Source: HdN1 sp052035295
Lineage (GTDB): Bacteria > Pseudomonadota > Gammaproteobacteria > Pseudomonadales > Ketobacteraceae
DNA length: 64,000 nucleotides
Assembly: GCA_052035295.1 (NCBI GenBank)
Contig: JBPOHS010000099.1
Coordinates: 1 to 64,000, forward strand
Direction of reading: 5' to 3'
Positions within the stretch are counted from its first letter, which is position 1, and every line of letters begins with the position of its first letter. Below are positions 1-8,387 of this stretch, piece after piece. A model generated the notes under the pieces. It worked only from the letters and a program-made list of their open reading frames with translations. It was not told where the DNA came from and ran no database searches. A program made the position numbers and the translations under genes.

Positions 1-478
1 GTTTGCTATTTCGCGCTTCATGCGTGTCGTGTCCTGGACGTATAGGTTTCTGCTGACTACTCCACTCGTCGTGTTGTCCTCCTCAAGCGGGGAGTTTTCG
101 CTTGGCTGGTGGCGCTTCATTTTGAAACGGGTTACCAATGACAAATTAACCAATTGGCACAGGTATGCGTCTTAGAACAGCGAGTGATGACAATGGTTCC
201 AATAACGGCGATGATGAGCTTTGCAGGTGGCGTCAGAGGTTTTGGAATCAGAGACTTTGAATCCAGGACGGTTGCCTGCCTGCTTGCTAGGTGCAGCTGA
301 GCGGATCACTATCCTTCATGTGGAAGATATATTTTCAATCGCGGGCTGGTTGCCTGACGCATTTGTTCGAACAACGTGTCAAATCAGAGTCAATAAAAGT
401 ATCCAGCCCGTATTGCTGTGTGGATCATGAGGTCTGTCGTGAAGCCAGAATGAACCGATAACACTCAAGGAGCATGTC
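1..478. other. Left edge, no confident gene
   Basis: No convincing gene is seen here. Positions 2-175 on the + strand are an open frame entering from outside the window and ending in TAG at 173-175; it could be the last 57 codons of an upstream gene, but its composition resembles no family I know. A 69-codon frame at 221-430 has no good ribosome site. The last bases carry the AAGGAG site (467-472) of the next gene. Confidence 0.4.
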
Positions 479-802
479 ATGAGCGCCTATCATTATTCAG
501 ACGCATCAACAATTCAGAATCACTATTTTCCGCCGGAAGATCGCGGTGTTTCAGAAATTCCATCCGCTGTTGAAGAACCTGTATTACCTGAGAATCCGGA
601 AATCCCTGTCCAGCCAGATACACCCGAAATTCCGGTACGGCCAGAGACGCCTGAAATTCCAGCACACCCCCTTGTCCCGGACAAAGAGATACCGTCGCCT
701 ACGCCCGAGAATCCCGAGCCGACAACGGTGCCGGAATTTCCGGAACCGTCGCGCGCACCTGAAATGCTCGTTGATACGAGGACGTTGCTGGTTGGGCTTT
801 AG
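479..802 (+). CDS. Small proline-rich PEIP-repeat protein
   Basis: A 107-residue protein of unknown function. The start is well supported: AAGGAG at 467-472 lies 6 nt before ATG. The centre is a low-complexity Pro/Glu region with a nine-residue period (PEIPVQPDT, PEIPVRPET, PEIPAHPLV), followed by more PE-rich sequence. There is no signal peptide, membrane segment or catalytic motif. Such segments are usually extended, flexible spacers. It converges on the YqjE-like gene on the other strand, ending 12 nt from it. It could be a fragment of a longer repeat protein, but the intact start region argues for a real small gene. Confidence 0.6.
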   Translation: MSAYHYSDASTIQNHYFPPEDRGVSEIPSAVEEPVLPENPEIPVQPDTPEIPVRPETPEIPAHPLVPDKEIPSPTPENPEPTTVPEFPEPSRAPEMLVDTRTLLVGL

Positions 803-814
803 TCTGGGCGAGCG

Positions 815-1234
815 TTAGTGTTGTTGTGCGTATTTGCTCGCTGCCGACGCGAGTGCACGCAGATCGGCGCTCTGTTCCAGGGAAAATCCCAGCGTGAAGG
901 CAAGCAGTACCGCTTCAACCGGATGCGCCTGGACCAGAGCGGCAACATCGTCAGTGGTACCATTGGGTCCCATTCCCGTGTTGCCGGACGGATGTAAACT
1001 GGTGCGTTGTGGTCTGATTCTTGATCGCGCGTAGTGCCCCAAAATCAGTAATGGCACGATGCATAAAAGTGCGCAAAACAAATAGGCACCACCAAAACCA
1101 AGCGAGGGTGAAAGCCAGATGAGTATCGCCTTCAAGAAATAGAAAATGCCTGCCACTGCCAGCGCGATGATCATGACCCATAGGCTGCTGATCAAATAAA
1201 TCGCAGAAAGAATACGCTTCACCTGTGTTTCCAT
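815..1234 (-). CDS. YqjE-like / holin-family small membrane protein
   Basis: A 139-residue inner-membrane protein. Two hydrophobic segments lie near residues 11-35 and 45-65 with a short polar turn, followed by a basic stretch and an amphipathic C-terminus. This layout matches the YqjE/phage-holin-superfamily proteins, which have no known enzymatic activity. I place the start at METQVKRI, 19 nt after the upstream stop; a longer reading from 1285 would overlap the DUF883-like gene and add only polar residues. It follows a YqjD/ElaB-like gene, as in the yqjD-yqjE pair of E. coli, so the two are probably one operon linked to membrane-bound, stationary-phase or stress functions. The family assignment rests on topology and context. 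Confidence 0.65.
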   Translation of the reverse strand: METQVKRILSAIYLISSLWVMIIALAVAGIFYFLKAILIWLSPSLGFGGAYLFCALLCIVPLLILGHYARSRIRPQRTSLHPSGNTGMGPNGTTDDVAALVQAHPVEAVLLAFTLGFSLEQSADLRALASAASKYAQQH

Positions 1235-1253
1235 GGCTTTCTCTCTTGCGGCG

Positions 1254-1733
1254 TTAGTGTTTGACCAGGAGCCTGGCAACGACAAGCCCTGTCAGAAAGC
1301 TTATCAGCATGCTGATAAAGGGGCGCTCCTTGATTCGGCTTTCAAATTGATTGGCGGCCTGCTTTGATGAGTCAGTGGCCGATTTTACGGCGGTCTCGCC
1401 CTTTGTTTTTGCAGAGTTCAGTAAGTGTTGGCCCTCCTTGACCAGATCGCTGGTAAATCGCTTCACCACGTGCTGTTGATTCTCCGAGAAGGTTTTGGCC
1501 AAAGCCGTCATGTCTTCACGTAATTTGTCGAAATCTTTTTTCAATACATCGTAAGACCCGCTCAAGTCGTCATTGGAGGCGCTGCCTTGTGAGGGCTGGT
1601 TATCGGGTTGTTTGTCGCTCGTTGCTCGTTGTTGCGACTCAAAACCCGACGTGCGGGAGGCCGTGCCCATGGTGTCTGATGGGTTTTTTAAGTCGGGTCT
1701 AGATTCATTGCGAGCGGTGGTTGGCTCTACCAT
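1254..1733 (-). CDS. DUF883/ElaB/YqjD-like membrane-anchored protein
   Basis: A 159-residue protein with a polar, Ser/Gln-rich N-terminus, a long helical middle that looks coiled coil (residues about 55-130, rich in K, E, S and A), and a single C-terminal membrane helix ending in VARLLVKH. This tail-anchored plan is that of ElaB/YqjD/DUF883 proteins, which in E. coli associate with stationary-phase ribosomes at the inner membrane. The start MVEPTT is chosen because GAGGAAG lies just upstream; 23 extra residues are possible from 1802 but lack a site. It is the first gene of a pair with the YqjE-like gene. Confidence 0.7.
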   Translation of the reverse strand: MVEPTTARNESRPDLKNPSDTMGTASRTSGFESQQRATSDKQPDNQPSQGSASNDDLSGSYDVLKKDFDKLREDMTALAKTFSENQQHVVKRFTSDLVKEGQHLLNSAKTKGETAVKSATDSSKQAANQFESRIKERPFISMLISFLTGLVVARLLVKH

Positions 1734-2042
1734 TTTGTCTTCCTCGTTATTTTTTGCTGGTGTAATTAAATAGCCAAAATGAGGTTGCATCGGTTGTGCC
1801 AACAGAAAATGAGGTAAAAAGGCAGGAAATACTTGGATTGTCTCACTGAGAGGCGTTTTCTTTGAATTTATTACAGAAAATGATGCAGGCTATTGGAAAT
1901 TGTTCAGAATGATCTTGCGCGCTGTAGGCAAGACGTTGGTTGCTGGCCTACAGGTGACGGCAGAACTTGTCTTTAAACATTTTGTCTACGTTCCTGAGGC
2001 GTTATTCACTGAGGGAAAGGGAAGCAAAATGCAGGATAATTC

Positions 2043-2795
2043 ATGCGTGAAAGAATGACGGTTCGCATACTGACAATGAATGTTCACAAGGGATTCAGTA
2101 TTCTCAATCGGCGATTCATGCTTCATGAGTTGCGTGCGGCCGTGCGCTGTGTCAAGGCAGATATCGTGTTTTTGCAGGAAGTCATCGGAAAACACAGAGG
2201 GCATTCGCTTATTCATGACAACTGGCCTGAGCAGCCTCAGTATGAGTTTCTCGCCGAAACCCTGTGGCCCCAATTTGCGTATGGAAGAAACGCGATCTAC
2301 CCGCAAGGTCATCATGGGAATGCGCTTTTGTCGCGTTATCCCATCAACTATTATGAGAACCTGGATGTCACCATCGCGGATGAAGAGCGGCGTGGATTGT
2401 TGCACTGTGCATTGCAGATACCGCCCCTTGATCAGGAAATTCATGTGATTTGCGTCCACCTTGGTTTGCGGGAGTTTCACCGCCAATTGCAGCTGGAACT
2501 GCTTTGTAACCTGATAGCAACCTTGCCGGAGTCAGCGGTCCTGGTGGTGGCAGGCGATTTCAATGACTGGCGGATGAAGGCACATTCCGTATTAACCCAG
2601 GTTGCGTCATTAACCGAGGTTTTTGTGCATGCGCTTGGTTGCGCTGTAAGGACATTTCCCGCGCGCTGGCCACTGCTGCGCCTCGATCGCATTTATGTTC
2701 GAAATGTATGCAAGCATCACCCTGTCATTCTTCCATCGCGTCCATGGGGGCATCTGTCAGATCATGCTCCTCTGGCTGCCGAGGTGGCGATATGA
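2043..2795 (+). CDS. Endonuclease/exonuclease/phosphatase family protein (YbhP-like)
   Basis: A 250-residue member of the metal-dependent EEP fold (DNase I, exonuclease III, inositol phosphatases). Family motifs are in order: MNVHKG near residue 12, QEV with the metal-binding Glu near residue 47, GDFND near residue 172, RLDRIYV near residue 221 and SDHAPL near the C-terminus. The exact substrate (nucleic acid or phospholipid headgroup) is not shown by sequence. AGGA at 2033-2036 supports the start. Its stop overlaps the ATG of the cardiolipin synthase gene by ATGA, and a YbhN-like gene follows: the ybhP-clsB-ybhN order of E. coli. The context suggests a role in phospholipid or envelope maintenance. 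Confidence 0.88.
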   Translation: MRERMTVRILTMNVHKGFSILNRRFMLHELRAAVRCVKADIVFLQEVIGKHRGHSLIHDNWPEQPQYEFLAETLWPQFAYGRNAIYPQGHHGNALLSRYPINYYENLDVTIADEERRGLLHCALQIPPLDQEIHVICVHLGLREFHRQLQLELLCNLIATLPESAVLVVAGDFNDWRMKAHSVLTQVASLTEVFVHALGCAVRTFPARWPLLRLDRIYVRNVCKHHPVILPSRPWGHLSDHAPLAAEVAI

Positions 2796-3997
2796 GCTAT
2801 CCGTGGCGTGTCGGCAACCAAATTACCCTTCTCGAAAATGGAGAAGAGTACTTTGCCAGCGTATTCATGGCCATGGAAGAAGCAAAAAAAGAAATAATGG
2901 TAGAAACCTTTATTTTATTCGAAGACAGCGTTGGTTGTGCTCTTCAAAAAGCGCTTGTCGTCGCCGCAAGCAGGCATGTCAATGTGATGCTGACAGTAGA
3001 TGGCTACGGAACGCATGGTCTTTCTGAGCAGTATATTTCCAGTCTTATAGACGCAGGTGTCAAGCTTCGTGTTTTTGATCCACGCCCCAAGATGTTCGGT
3101 TTGCGTACCAACTTGTTTCGCCGCTTGCATAGAAAACTGGTCGTCATTGACGGGTGCAAGGCATTTGTAGGAGGGATCAATTTTTCGGAAGATCATCTGG
3201 ATAGCTTTGGTGTCTGCGCCAAGCAGGACTATGCTGCAGAAATTAGTGGCCCTTTGGTGGTTGATATTCACGAGTTCATGAAGTCTGCCTTTGGTCGCCA
3301 TGAGCAGCCTGCGGGCCGCATTCGCCATCGACCCAAATTCCTGTTTCAGGGGCATCATGAATGCGAAGCGGAAGCTGTATTCGTGTTTCGCGACAATGAT
3401 CAGCATCCCACTGCCATTGAAGAGCATTATATTGCAGCCATTCGGCGCGCTCGCCGTCGTCTTGTCATCGCCAATGCGTATTTTTTTCCTGGATATCGAT
3501 TCTTTCGTGAGTTGACCAACGCCGCCCGGCGAGGGGTCGACGTTGCGCTTGTTTTACAGGGGCGCACCGACATGAGATTGGCCAAGGCGGCGGCCAGATT
3601 GCTTTATGACCCTCTTCTGCAGGCGGGTGTGCGTTTATATGAATGCTGCGAACGCCCCATGCATGCGAAAGTTGCCGTGGTCGATGATGACTGGTTGACC
3701 ATTGGATCCAGTAACCTTGATCCTCTCAGTCTCTCCTTTAATCTGGAATGCAATATTGTCGTCAGAGACCCTGATCTCAATTTGATGATGAGTGAAAAGC
3801 TGGAGCGGCTCATTAGCTCGTCATGCAAAAAAATTGACAAGCGTGACGTCGAACAGAGAACCGTATGGAGGTTGATGGTCAGTTTTGCGGTCTTCCATTT
3901 CCTGCGCCACTTTCCATCGTGGGCGGTCATGCTGCCAAGTCGTAAGCAGAAGATCCGTGTGCAGGGCAAGGAAGAATGGCAAGGGTCACAGAATTAG
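2792..3997 (+). CDS. Cardiolipin synthase B-like phospholipase D family protein
   Basis: A 401-residue phospholipase-D superfamily enzyme. ClsB-type enzymes make cardiolipin by transferring a phosphatidyl group onto phosphatidylglycerol or a related acceptor at the inner membrane. Both HKD motifs are intact: HRKLVVIDG near residue 112 and HAKVAVVDDDW followed by GSSNLD near residue 290. There is no N-terminal membrane pair, as in ClsB and unlike ClsA. The start at 2792 overlaps the upstream stop by 4 nt (ATGA), implying translational coupling; a longer in-frame reading from 2639 would run inside the upstream gene. The C-terminal 50 residues are basic and could contact membrane. Confidence 0.9.
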   Translation: MSYPWRVGNQITLLENGEEYFASVFMAMEEAKKEIMVETFILFEDSVGCALQKALVVAASRHVNVMLTVDGYGTHGLSEQYISSLIDAGVKLRVFDPRPKMFGLRTNLFRRLHRKLVVIDGCKAFVGGINFSEDHLDSFGVCAKQDYAAEISGPLVVDIHEFMKSAFGRHEQPAGRIRHRPKFLFQGHHECEAEAVFVFRDNDQHPTAIEEHYIAAIRRARRRLVIANAYFFPGYRFFRELTNAARRGVDVALVLQGRTDMRLAKAAARLLYDPLLQAGVRLYECCERPMHAKVAVVDDDWLTIGSSNLDPLSLSFNLECNIVVRDPDLNLMMSEKLERLISSSCKKIDKRDVEQRTVWRLMVSFAVFHFLRHFPSWAVMLPSRKQKIRVQGKEEWQGSQN

Positions 3998-4000
3998 CGT

Positions 4001-4975
4001 ATGCAGGCATCGCTGATGAGCATGATAAAGCGTGAAGTGACGGCAGGTGTGGCACGGTTAAAATTGTGGAATTTAAAGGTCTTTTTCCGGTTTGTGTTTT
4101 TCGTTCTTTTGATCCTGGCAGGGACTCTGCTTTATTCTCAAATCAAGGATACGGACTGGGAGATGGTCGGGAGATTCATGCAGGAGATATCGGTTTTTGC
4201 CTTTGTGTTGACGTTAGCTTTGGTCATGATGAATTATTTGGCTTTTATCGGTTACGATTTGCTTGCGCGTCGCTACACAAGCCATGCGCTTTCCGTGAAT
4301 ACGACCATGGCTATTTCCTTTGTCTGCTATGCCTTCAATTTCAATTTGGGAGCCGCCATTGGAAGTGCAGGGTTGAAGTTCAAATTATATGCAGAAAGAG
4401 GCATTTCTCCAGCGGTTGTGGGTCGCATCATCAGTTTCTGTATAGTCACGCATTGGTTGGGGTTTTGTCTTTTGGCCGGAACAGTGTTTCTGCTTTGGGG
4501 GATGGATTTCTCTGCAGTGCTTTTGAGGCAGGAGTGGTGGTTGAGACCCCTTAGTGCAGTTTTTATTTTTGTTCCTGCCTTGTATATTGTTTTGTGTTTT
4601 TGTATGCAGAAATATACATTTTCATTTTTTTCGCACGCCATTGTTTTTCCGGCTTCTTCGACAGCATTGCTGCAGGTGATTCTTGCAAGTGTTAACTGGG
4701 TGATGACGAGCGCAGTTCTCTATGTGATTTTTCAATGTAAAATTGATCCGTTTCATATGGCTCAGGTGTTTCTCGTCAGTAGCATCGCGGCGTCCATGGT
4801 GCATATTCCTGCCGGGATGGGTGTCATTGAATCTGTTTTTCTTTTCTTTTTCGCTGGCGCTCTCCCAAAAGAGGAAATTGTGGCGTCGTTGCTCATGTAC
4901 AGGTTCTTTTTCTATCTTCTACCGTTGGTAGTCGCTATCGCGTTTTATATTCTGATGGAAATCAGGCATCGTTGA
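4001..4975 (+). CDS. YbhN-like integral membrane protein (LPG synthase TM family)
   Basis: A 324-residue polytopic inner-membrane protein with about eight hydrophobic segments, matching the family formed by YbhN and the flippase-like half of lysylphosphatidylglycerol synthase (MprF). It lacks the soluble aminoacyl-transferase half, so it is not a full MprF. It begins 3 nt after the clsB-like stop and completes a ybhP-clsB-ybhN operon. Members are thought to move or organise phospholipids; that role here is inferred. A second ATG lies 15 nt inside and could be the true start. Confidence 0.85.
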   Translation: MQASLMSMIKREVTAGVARLKLWNLKVFFRFVFFVLLILAGTLLYSQIKDTDWEMVGRFMQEISVFAFVLTLALVMMNYLAFIGYDLLARRYTSHALSVNTTMAISFVCYAFNFNLGAAIGSAGLKFKLYAERGISPAVVGRIISFCIVTHWLGFCLLAGTVFLLWGMDFSAVLLRQEWWLRPLSAVFIFVPALYIVLCFCMQKYTFSFFSHAIVFPASSTALLQVILASVNWVMTSAVLYVIFQCKIDPFHMAQVFLVSSIAASMVHIPAGMGVIESVFLFFFAGALPKEEIVASLLMYRFFFYLLPLVVAIAFYILMEIRHR

Positions 4976-5026
4976 TGAGTCGTATCTTTCGTGAGATTTT
5001 CTTTTGCGCGGGACAAGGAACATGTC

Positions 5027-5905
5027 ATGCCGGAATCAAGAAGCGTCTTTCTTCAATCTGAAGAAGATGGAGCCGCAGCCTTGCCTTGTCGATTGCAGCG
5101 GCGTCCTTTGAGCTGGAGCGCTTTGTGCGCAGGCGCTATCTTGACGTTGGCTGTTTATGTCACGTTCATCCTGATGGGGCTTGCCTCGGGTGTTGTCGTT
5201 GTAGATGTGGTCATTGACGGGATACGTCTGGATAACGGAGCCACGAAAACTTTTGTCTGGACGACCTTGTCGATGTTGGCTGCTGTTTTTGCCGGAGGTT
5301 TTTTTGCCGCGAAATTATGCGGTCTTTCCCGAAAGGCGGATGGCCTCATGCACGGTCTTTTGGTTTGGTGTGGGAGTATAACCTTATTCGTCGTGATCGC
5401 CGGCTCTTCCAATTCTGCACTGTTCGGCGGAATTTTTACCTCCTTTATCAATCCTTTGCCGGTTTCCCAAGGGTATGTCCCAAGCACGAATTATCTTGTC
5501 AATCAGTTGCGATTCCGGGTGAAAACCTCAGCGGATTCACGCTCCTTTGTTATGCAGAATCTGGAATATCTCAATGCATTACTGATTGCCCGGGATCGCA
5601 TGGGAGCCATTCGTTTCATGACGCAGGTTATGCAAGTTGACGGTACACACGCCACCCATATCATTGACAAGCTGTTGTACCGATATGCAAGGCGTTATGA
5701 TGAAGCGCTGGCGGATGTATCCTACAAGAATAGCGGTGCGCATCTTTCGCTTCATCGCAAGCAGTGGCAATACTTGTTGCCGATGTTTTTTTCACTGCTT
5801 GGGAGTCTGTGTGGAGGTGTGGTGGGTGTGAAGCGGCGCGCCCTTCGCCCTGAGAGCTTTCAACACCATCGACTTGGCGGCTCTCAGGACGAAGGCATGC
5901 GATGA
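5027..5905 (+). CDS. Conserved membrane protein of unknown function
   Basis: A 292-residue protein with hydrophobic segments near residues 26-50, 72-92 and 100-125, then a long polar region (about 140-250) and a last hydrophobic segment near residue 255. The opening WSALCAGAILTLAVYV with a following W-T-x-L-S-M-L segment resembles uncharacterised proteins annotated only as hypothetical membrane proteins; no catalytic motif is seen. The start is chosen because AAGGAA lies 6-7 nt upstream of ATG 5027. It follows the phospholipid operon in the same direction after about 50 nt and may be cotranscribed. Confidence 0.7.
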   Translation: MPESRSVFLQSEEDGAAALPCRLQRRPLSWSALCAGAILTLAVYVTFILMGLASGVVVVDVVIDGIRLDNGATKTFVWTTLSMLAAVFAGGFFAAKLCGLSRKADGLMHGLLVWCGSITLFVVIAGSSNSALFGGIFTSFINPLPVSQGYVPSTNYLVNQLRFRVKTSADSRSFVMQNLEYLNALLIARDRMGAIRFMTQVMQVDGTHATHIIDKLLYRYARRYDEALADVSYKNSGAHLSLHRKQWQYLLPMFFSLLGSLCGGVVGVKRRALRPESFQHHRLGGSQDEGMR

Positions 5906-5915
5906 GTGCCTTCAA

Positions 5916-6140
5916 CTACAACGTGCTTGTTGTATTATAGTCTTTGTATTTTTCCTCAAAATTTTTGAGTTGTTTCTCGGCCTCGTCTTTTGATACGCCG
6001 TACTGTTCCTGAATTTTTCCAGCAAGTTGCTCCCGGTTGCCCTCTATGACGTCGAGCTGATCATCGGTGAGATCACCCCATTGCGCCTGTACCTTGCCTT
6101 TGAATTGTTTCCAGTTGCCTTTGACTATGTCCCAGTTCAT
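5916..6140 (-). CDS. CsbD-family stress protein
   Basis: A 74-residue CsbD-like protein. The hallmark is the N-terminal MNWDIVKGNWKQFKGKVQ, followed by WGDLTDDQLD and a Glu/Lys/Gln-rich helical tail. CsbD proteins are small, abundant, hydrophilic proteins induced by general stress; their molecular function is unknown. The start is fixed by a perfect AAGGAG six nt upstream, so the longer 143-codon reading is rejected. It is convergent with the membrane protein gene, with only 10 nt between stops. The SDR gene lies upstream on the same strand. Confidence 0.9.
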   Translation of the reverse strand: MNWDIVKGNWKQFKGKVQAQWGDLTDDQLDVIEGNREQLAGKIQEQYGVSKDEAEKQLKNFEEKYKDYNTTSTL

Positions 6141-6264
6141 AAGATACTCCTTGATGTATTGGTCGGGCTCCATCCTGACGATAAGGCCCTTTGCACAGGA
6201 AAAATCGCATTGATCCCTCATGCAGTCACTATTTTGTGACAGCTTTTTTTCGTCGATGATCTGT

Positions 6265-7110
6265 TTACGCTGAAATATATCCACCGCCATTGATGTGAAT
6301 GAACTGCCCGGTAATAAATGATGCATCCTCGCTTGCCAGAAAAACAAAGGCAGGCGCTACCTCGGCAGGTTCTCCTGCACGCTTCATCAGGGTGTTTGAG
6401 CCAAATTTACGCGTTTCCTCTGCGCTGAACGATGCTGGGATCAATGGCGTCCAGATTGGCCCGGGGGCGACACCGTTAACCCGGATACCCCGGCTGGCAA
6501 GTTCCCGAGCCAGGGAAAACGTTAGCGCTTGAATGGCCCCCTTGGTCGCTGCGTAGTCGATCAGATGCCCGCTTCCACGAAAGGATGTGACGGATCCCGT
6601 GTTGATGATGGTGGACCCGCTTTTCATATGCTGAAGCGCTGATTGGATCAGATAGAAAGAGCTGAAAACATTGGTACTGAACGTGTTGAAAAGCTGATCT
6701 TCGCTGATATTTTCGATCGAGTCTTGTGGATGTTGTTCGGCGATACAATTCACAAGAATGTCGATGTGGTGAAATTTTTCAATGGTCTTTTCAATAGCGT
6801 GCCGGCAGAATTTTGAGGAGCGACAGTCGCCTTCTATCAACAAGCATGCTTGGCCTTCGTCTTCGACCATGTTGCGTGTTTTCTCGGCATCGATTTTTTC
6901 ATTGAGATAAACTATTGCAATGTCGGCACCTTCGCGCGCATAGTGTTTTACAATGGAACGTCCAATTCCGCTATCGCCGCCGCTGACCAGTGCAACGCGC
7001 CCCTTGAGCTTTTCGCTGCCTTTGTAATTCGGACGGATCGAAACAGGCTGAGGAATCATTTCGCTTTCGATTCCGGGCTGTTTATCCTGATGTTGAGCGG
7101 GACGATCCAT
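6265..7110 (-). CDS. SDR-family NAD(P)-dependent oxidoreductase (YghA-like)
   Basis: A 281-residue classical short-chain dehydrogenase with an N-terminal extension typical of the YghA/general-stress SDR subgroup. Visible are the nucleotide-binding SGGDSGIGRS near residue 43, the catalytic Ser in NTGSVTSF, the YAATK Tyr-Lys pair, and a C-terminal GGGYISA. The usual NNA(A)EQ strand motif reads NCIAEQ, an unusual but conservative change. The substrate cannot be told. I choose ATG 7110 because AAGG sits 7 nt upstream; ATG 7116 is too close to it. The gene is divergent from the sigma-54 activator gene, and the roughly 150 nt between them probably hold both promoters. Confidence 0.88.
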   Translation of the reverse strand: MDRPAQHQDKQPGIESEMIPQPVSIRPNYKGSEKLKGRVALVSGGDSGIGRSIVKHYAREGADIAIVYLNEKIDAEKTRNMVEDEGQACLLIEGDCRSSKFCRHAIEKTIEKFHHIDILVNCIAEQHPQDSIENISEDQLFNTFSTNVFSSFYLIQSALQHMKSGSTIINTGSVTSFRGSGHLIDYAATKGAIQALTFSLARELASRGIRVNGVAPGPIWTPLIPASFSAEETRKFGSNTLMKRAGEPAEVAPAFVFLASEDASFITGQFIHINGGGYISA

Positions 7111-7260
7111 TTTCATTGCCTTGTAATTAGCGATAGCACCTTGGCGTTAGTGGCAGGCGCCTGGGAGAAGGTTCCTGGTTTCCGGCGAATTTTAGTTGAT
7201 GCAACTAAAGGATATACTGGCGGTCGAATTCAATCGAACACCAAACAGGGAGTCCAGAGC

Positions 7261-8379
7261 ATGGCTAAAATGTTGGTAGTTCCTACAGAGAGGCAGAGTT
7301 CTCCTGTGCATGGATTTCAATCAGAATGTAAACCCGCTACAAGGAATTCATGTGAAAATACATATTCACCTGAATACTCTTTGTTTGGAAATTCACCTGT
7401 CATTGAAGATGTGAAATATAGTATTGAGCGTGTCGCACCGACATCTGCAACCGTTCTGATCACTGGCGAGAGCGGCACCGGAAAGGAAGTTGTCGCACGT
7501 ATGTTGCACGAGCGCAGTCAGCGCCGACGTGAGCTTTTTTTGCCGGTGAACTGCGCAGCCATTTCGCCTCAGTTGGTCGAAAGTGAATTCTTTGGCTTTG
7601 ACAAAGGAAGCTTTACCGGTGCAATGCGTGATCACAAGGGATATTTTGAATGCGCCTCCCGAGGTACCTTGTTTCTTGATGAAATCACCGAGATGCCGAT
7701 CGAGCTCCAGGCTAAACTGTTGCGCGTGCTGGAAACCCACCACTTTATGCGGGTGGGTTCCGGGCGGGAGCTGGAGTGCGATGTGCGCATCCTGGCAGCC
7801 ACAAACCGATCGCCGGAAGACGCTGTCAGAGAGGGTAAACTTCGCGCAGACTTGCTCTATCGATTACAGGTCTTTCTCATTGAAGTGCCCCGGTTGGCGG
7901 ATAGAGGGGGCGACATCGAACTGTTGGCCAAACACTTTCTCGATGAGCTGAACCAGCTGGAAGATCAGCAGAAAGTCCTCAGTGAAAAAGCACTTGAAAC
8001 GCTGCGTCGTCATGATTGGCCTGGCAATGTTCGCGAACTGCGAAACGCCATTCACCGCGCCTACATACTCGCTGACCATGTGATCGAACACGTGCCCCTA
8101 TCAGCCAGGGCTTCACTGGTGGGAATTGCTGTTGCCCCTGTCAGTCGCTATGTCGGTGAAAAAAATGATAAGGATCGCATCGAAATCAACGTTGGTTGTT
8201 CATTGGCGGAAGCAGAGAAAGAACTGATTCTGGCGACTCTCGGCCGATGTGGCGGCAGCAAGGAAAAGGCAGCGAATATTCTGGGTGTCAGCTTGAAGAC
8301 GTTGTATAACCGACTCAATCTTTATTCGCAGCAGCAAGGTGGGAGCAGCATGCCGGTGAATGGCACGCTGCTCAACTGA
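7261..8379 (+). CDS. Orphan sigma-54-dependent transcriptional activator
   Basis: A 372-residue enhancer-binding protein. After a short (about 40 residue) N-terminus with no receiver, GAF or PAS domain comes the AAA+ module: Walker A GESGTGKE near residue 66, the sigma-54 contact loop as GSFTGA, Walker B LFLDEI and an RVGSGRE stretch. The C-terminus is a Fis-type helix-turn-helix (GSKEKAANILGVSLKTLYNRL). Such proteins hydrolyse ATP to open sigma-54 promoters. With no sensor domain it may be constitutively active or controlled by a partner. GGGAG upstream supports the start; longer in-frame readings run over the divergent SDR gene. Confidence 0.92.
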   Translation: MAKMLVVPTERQSSPVHGFQSECKPATRNSCENTYSPEYSLFGNSPVIEDVKYSIERVAPTSATVLITGESGTGKEVVARMLHERSQRRRELFLPVNCAAISPQLVESEFFGFDKGSFTGAMRDHKGYFECASRGTLFLDEITEMPIELQAKLLRVLETHHFMRVGSGRELECDVRILAATNRSPEDAVREGKLRADLLYRLQVFLIEVPRLADRGGDIELLAKHFLDELNQLEDQQKVLSEKALETLRRHDWPGNVRELRNAIHRAYILADHVIEHVPLSARASLVGIAVAPVSRYVGEKNDKDRIEINVGCSLAEAEKELILATLGRCGGSKEKAANILGVSLKTLYNRLNLYSQQQGGSSMPVNGTLLN

Positions 8380-8387
8380 TCTTTGCA

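Noticed and set aside
221..430. 69-codon frame near the left edge
   Set aside because: No ribosome site or known motif.
6850..7260. N-terminal extension of the sigma-54 activator
   Set aside because: This part runs over the divergent SDR gene and its promoter; a good ribosome site precedes ATG 7261.
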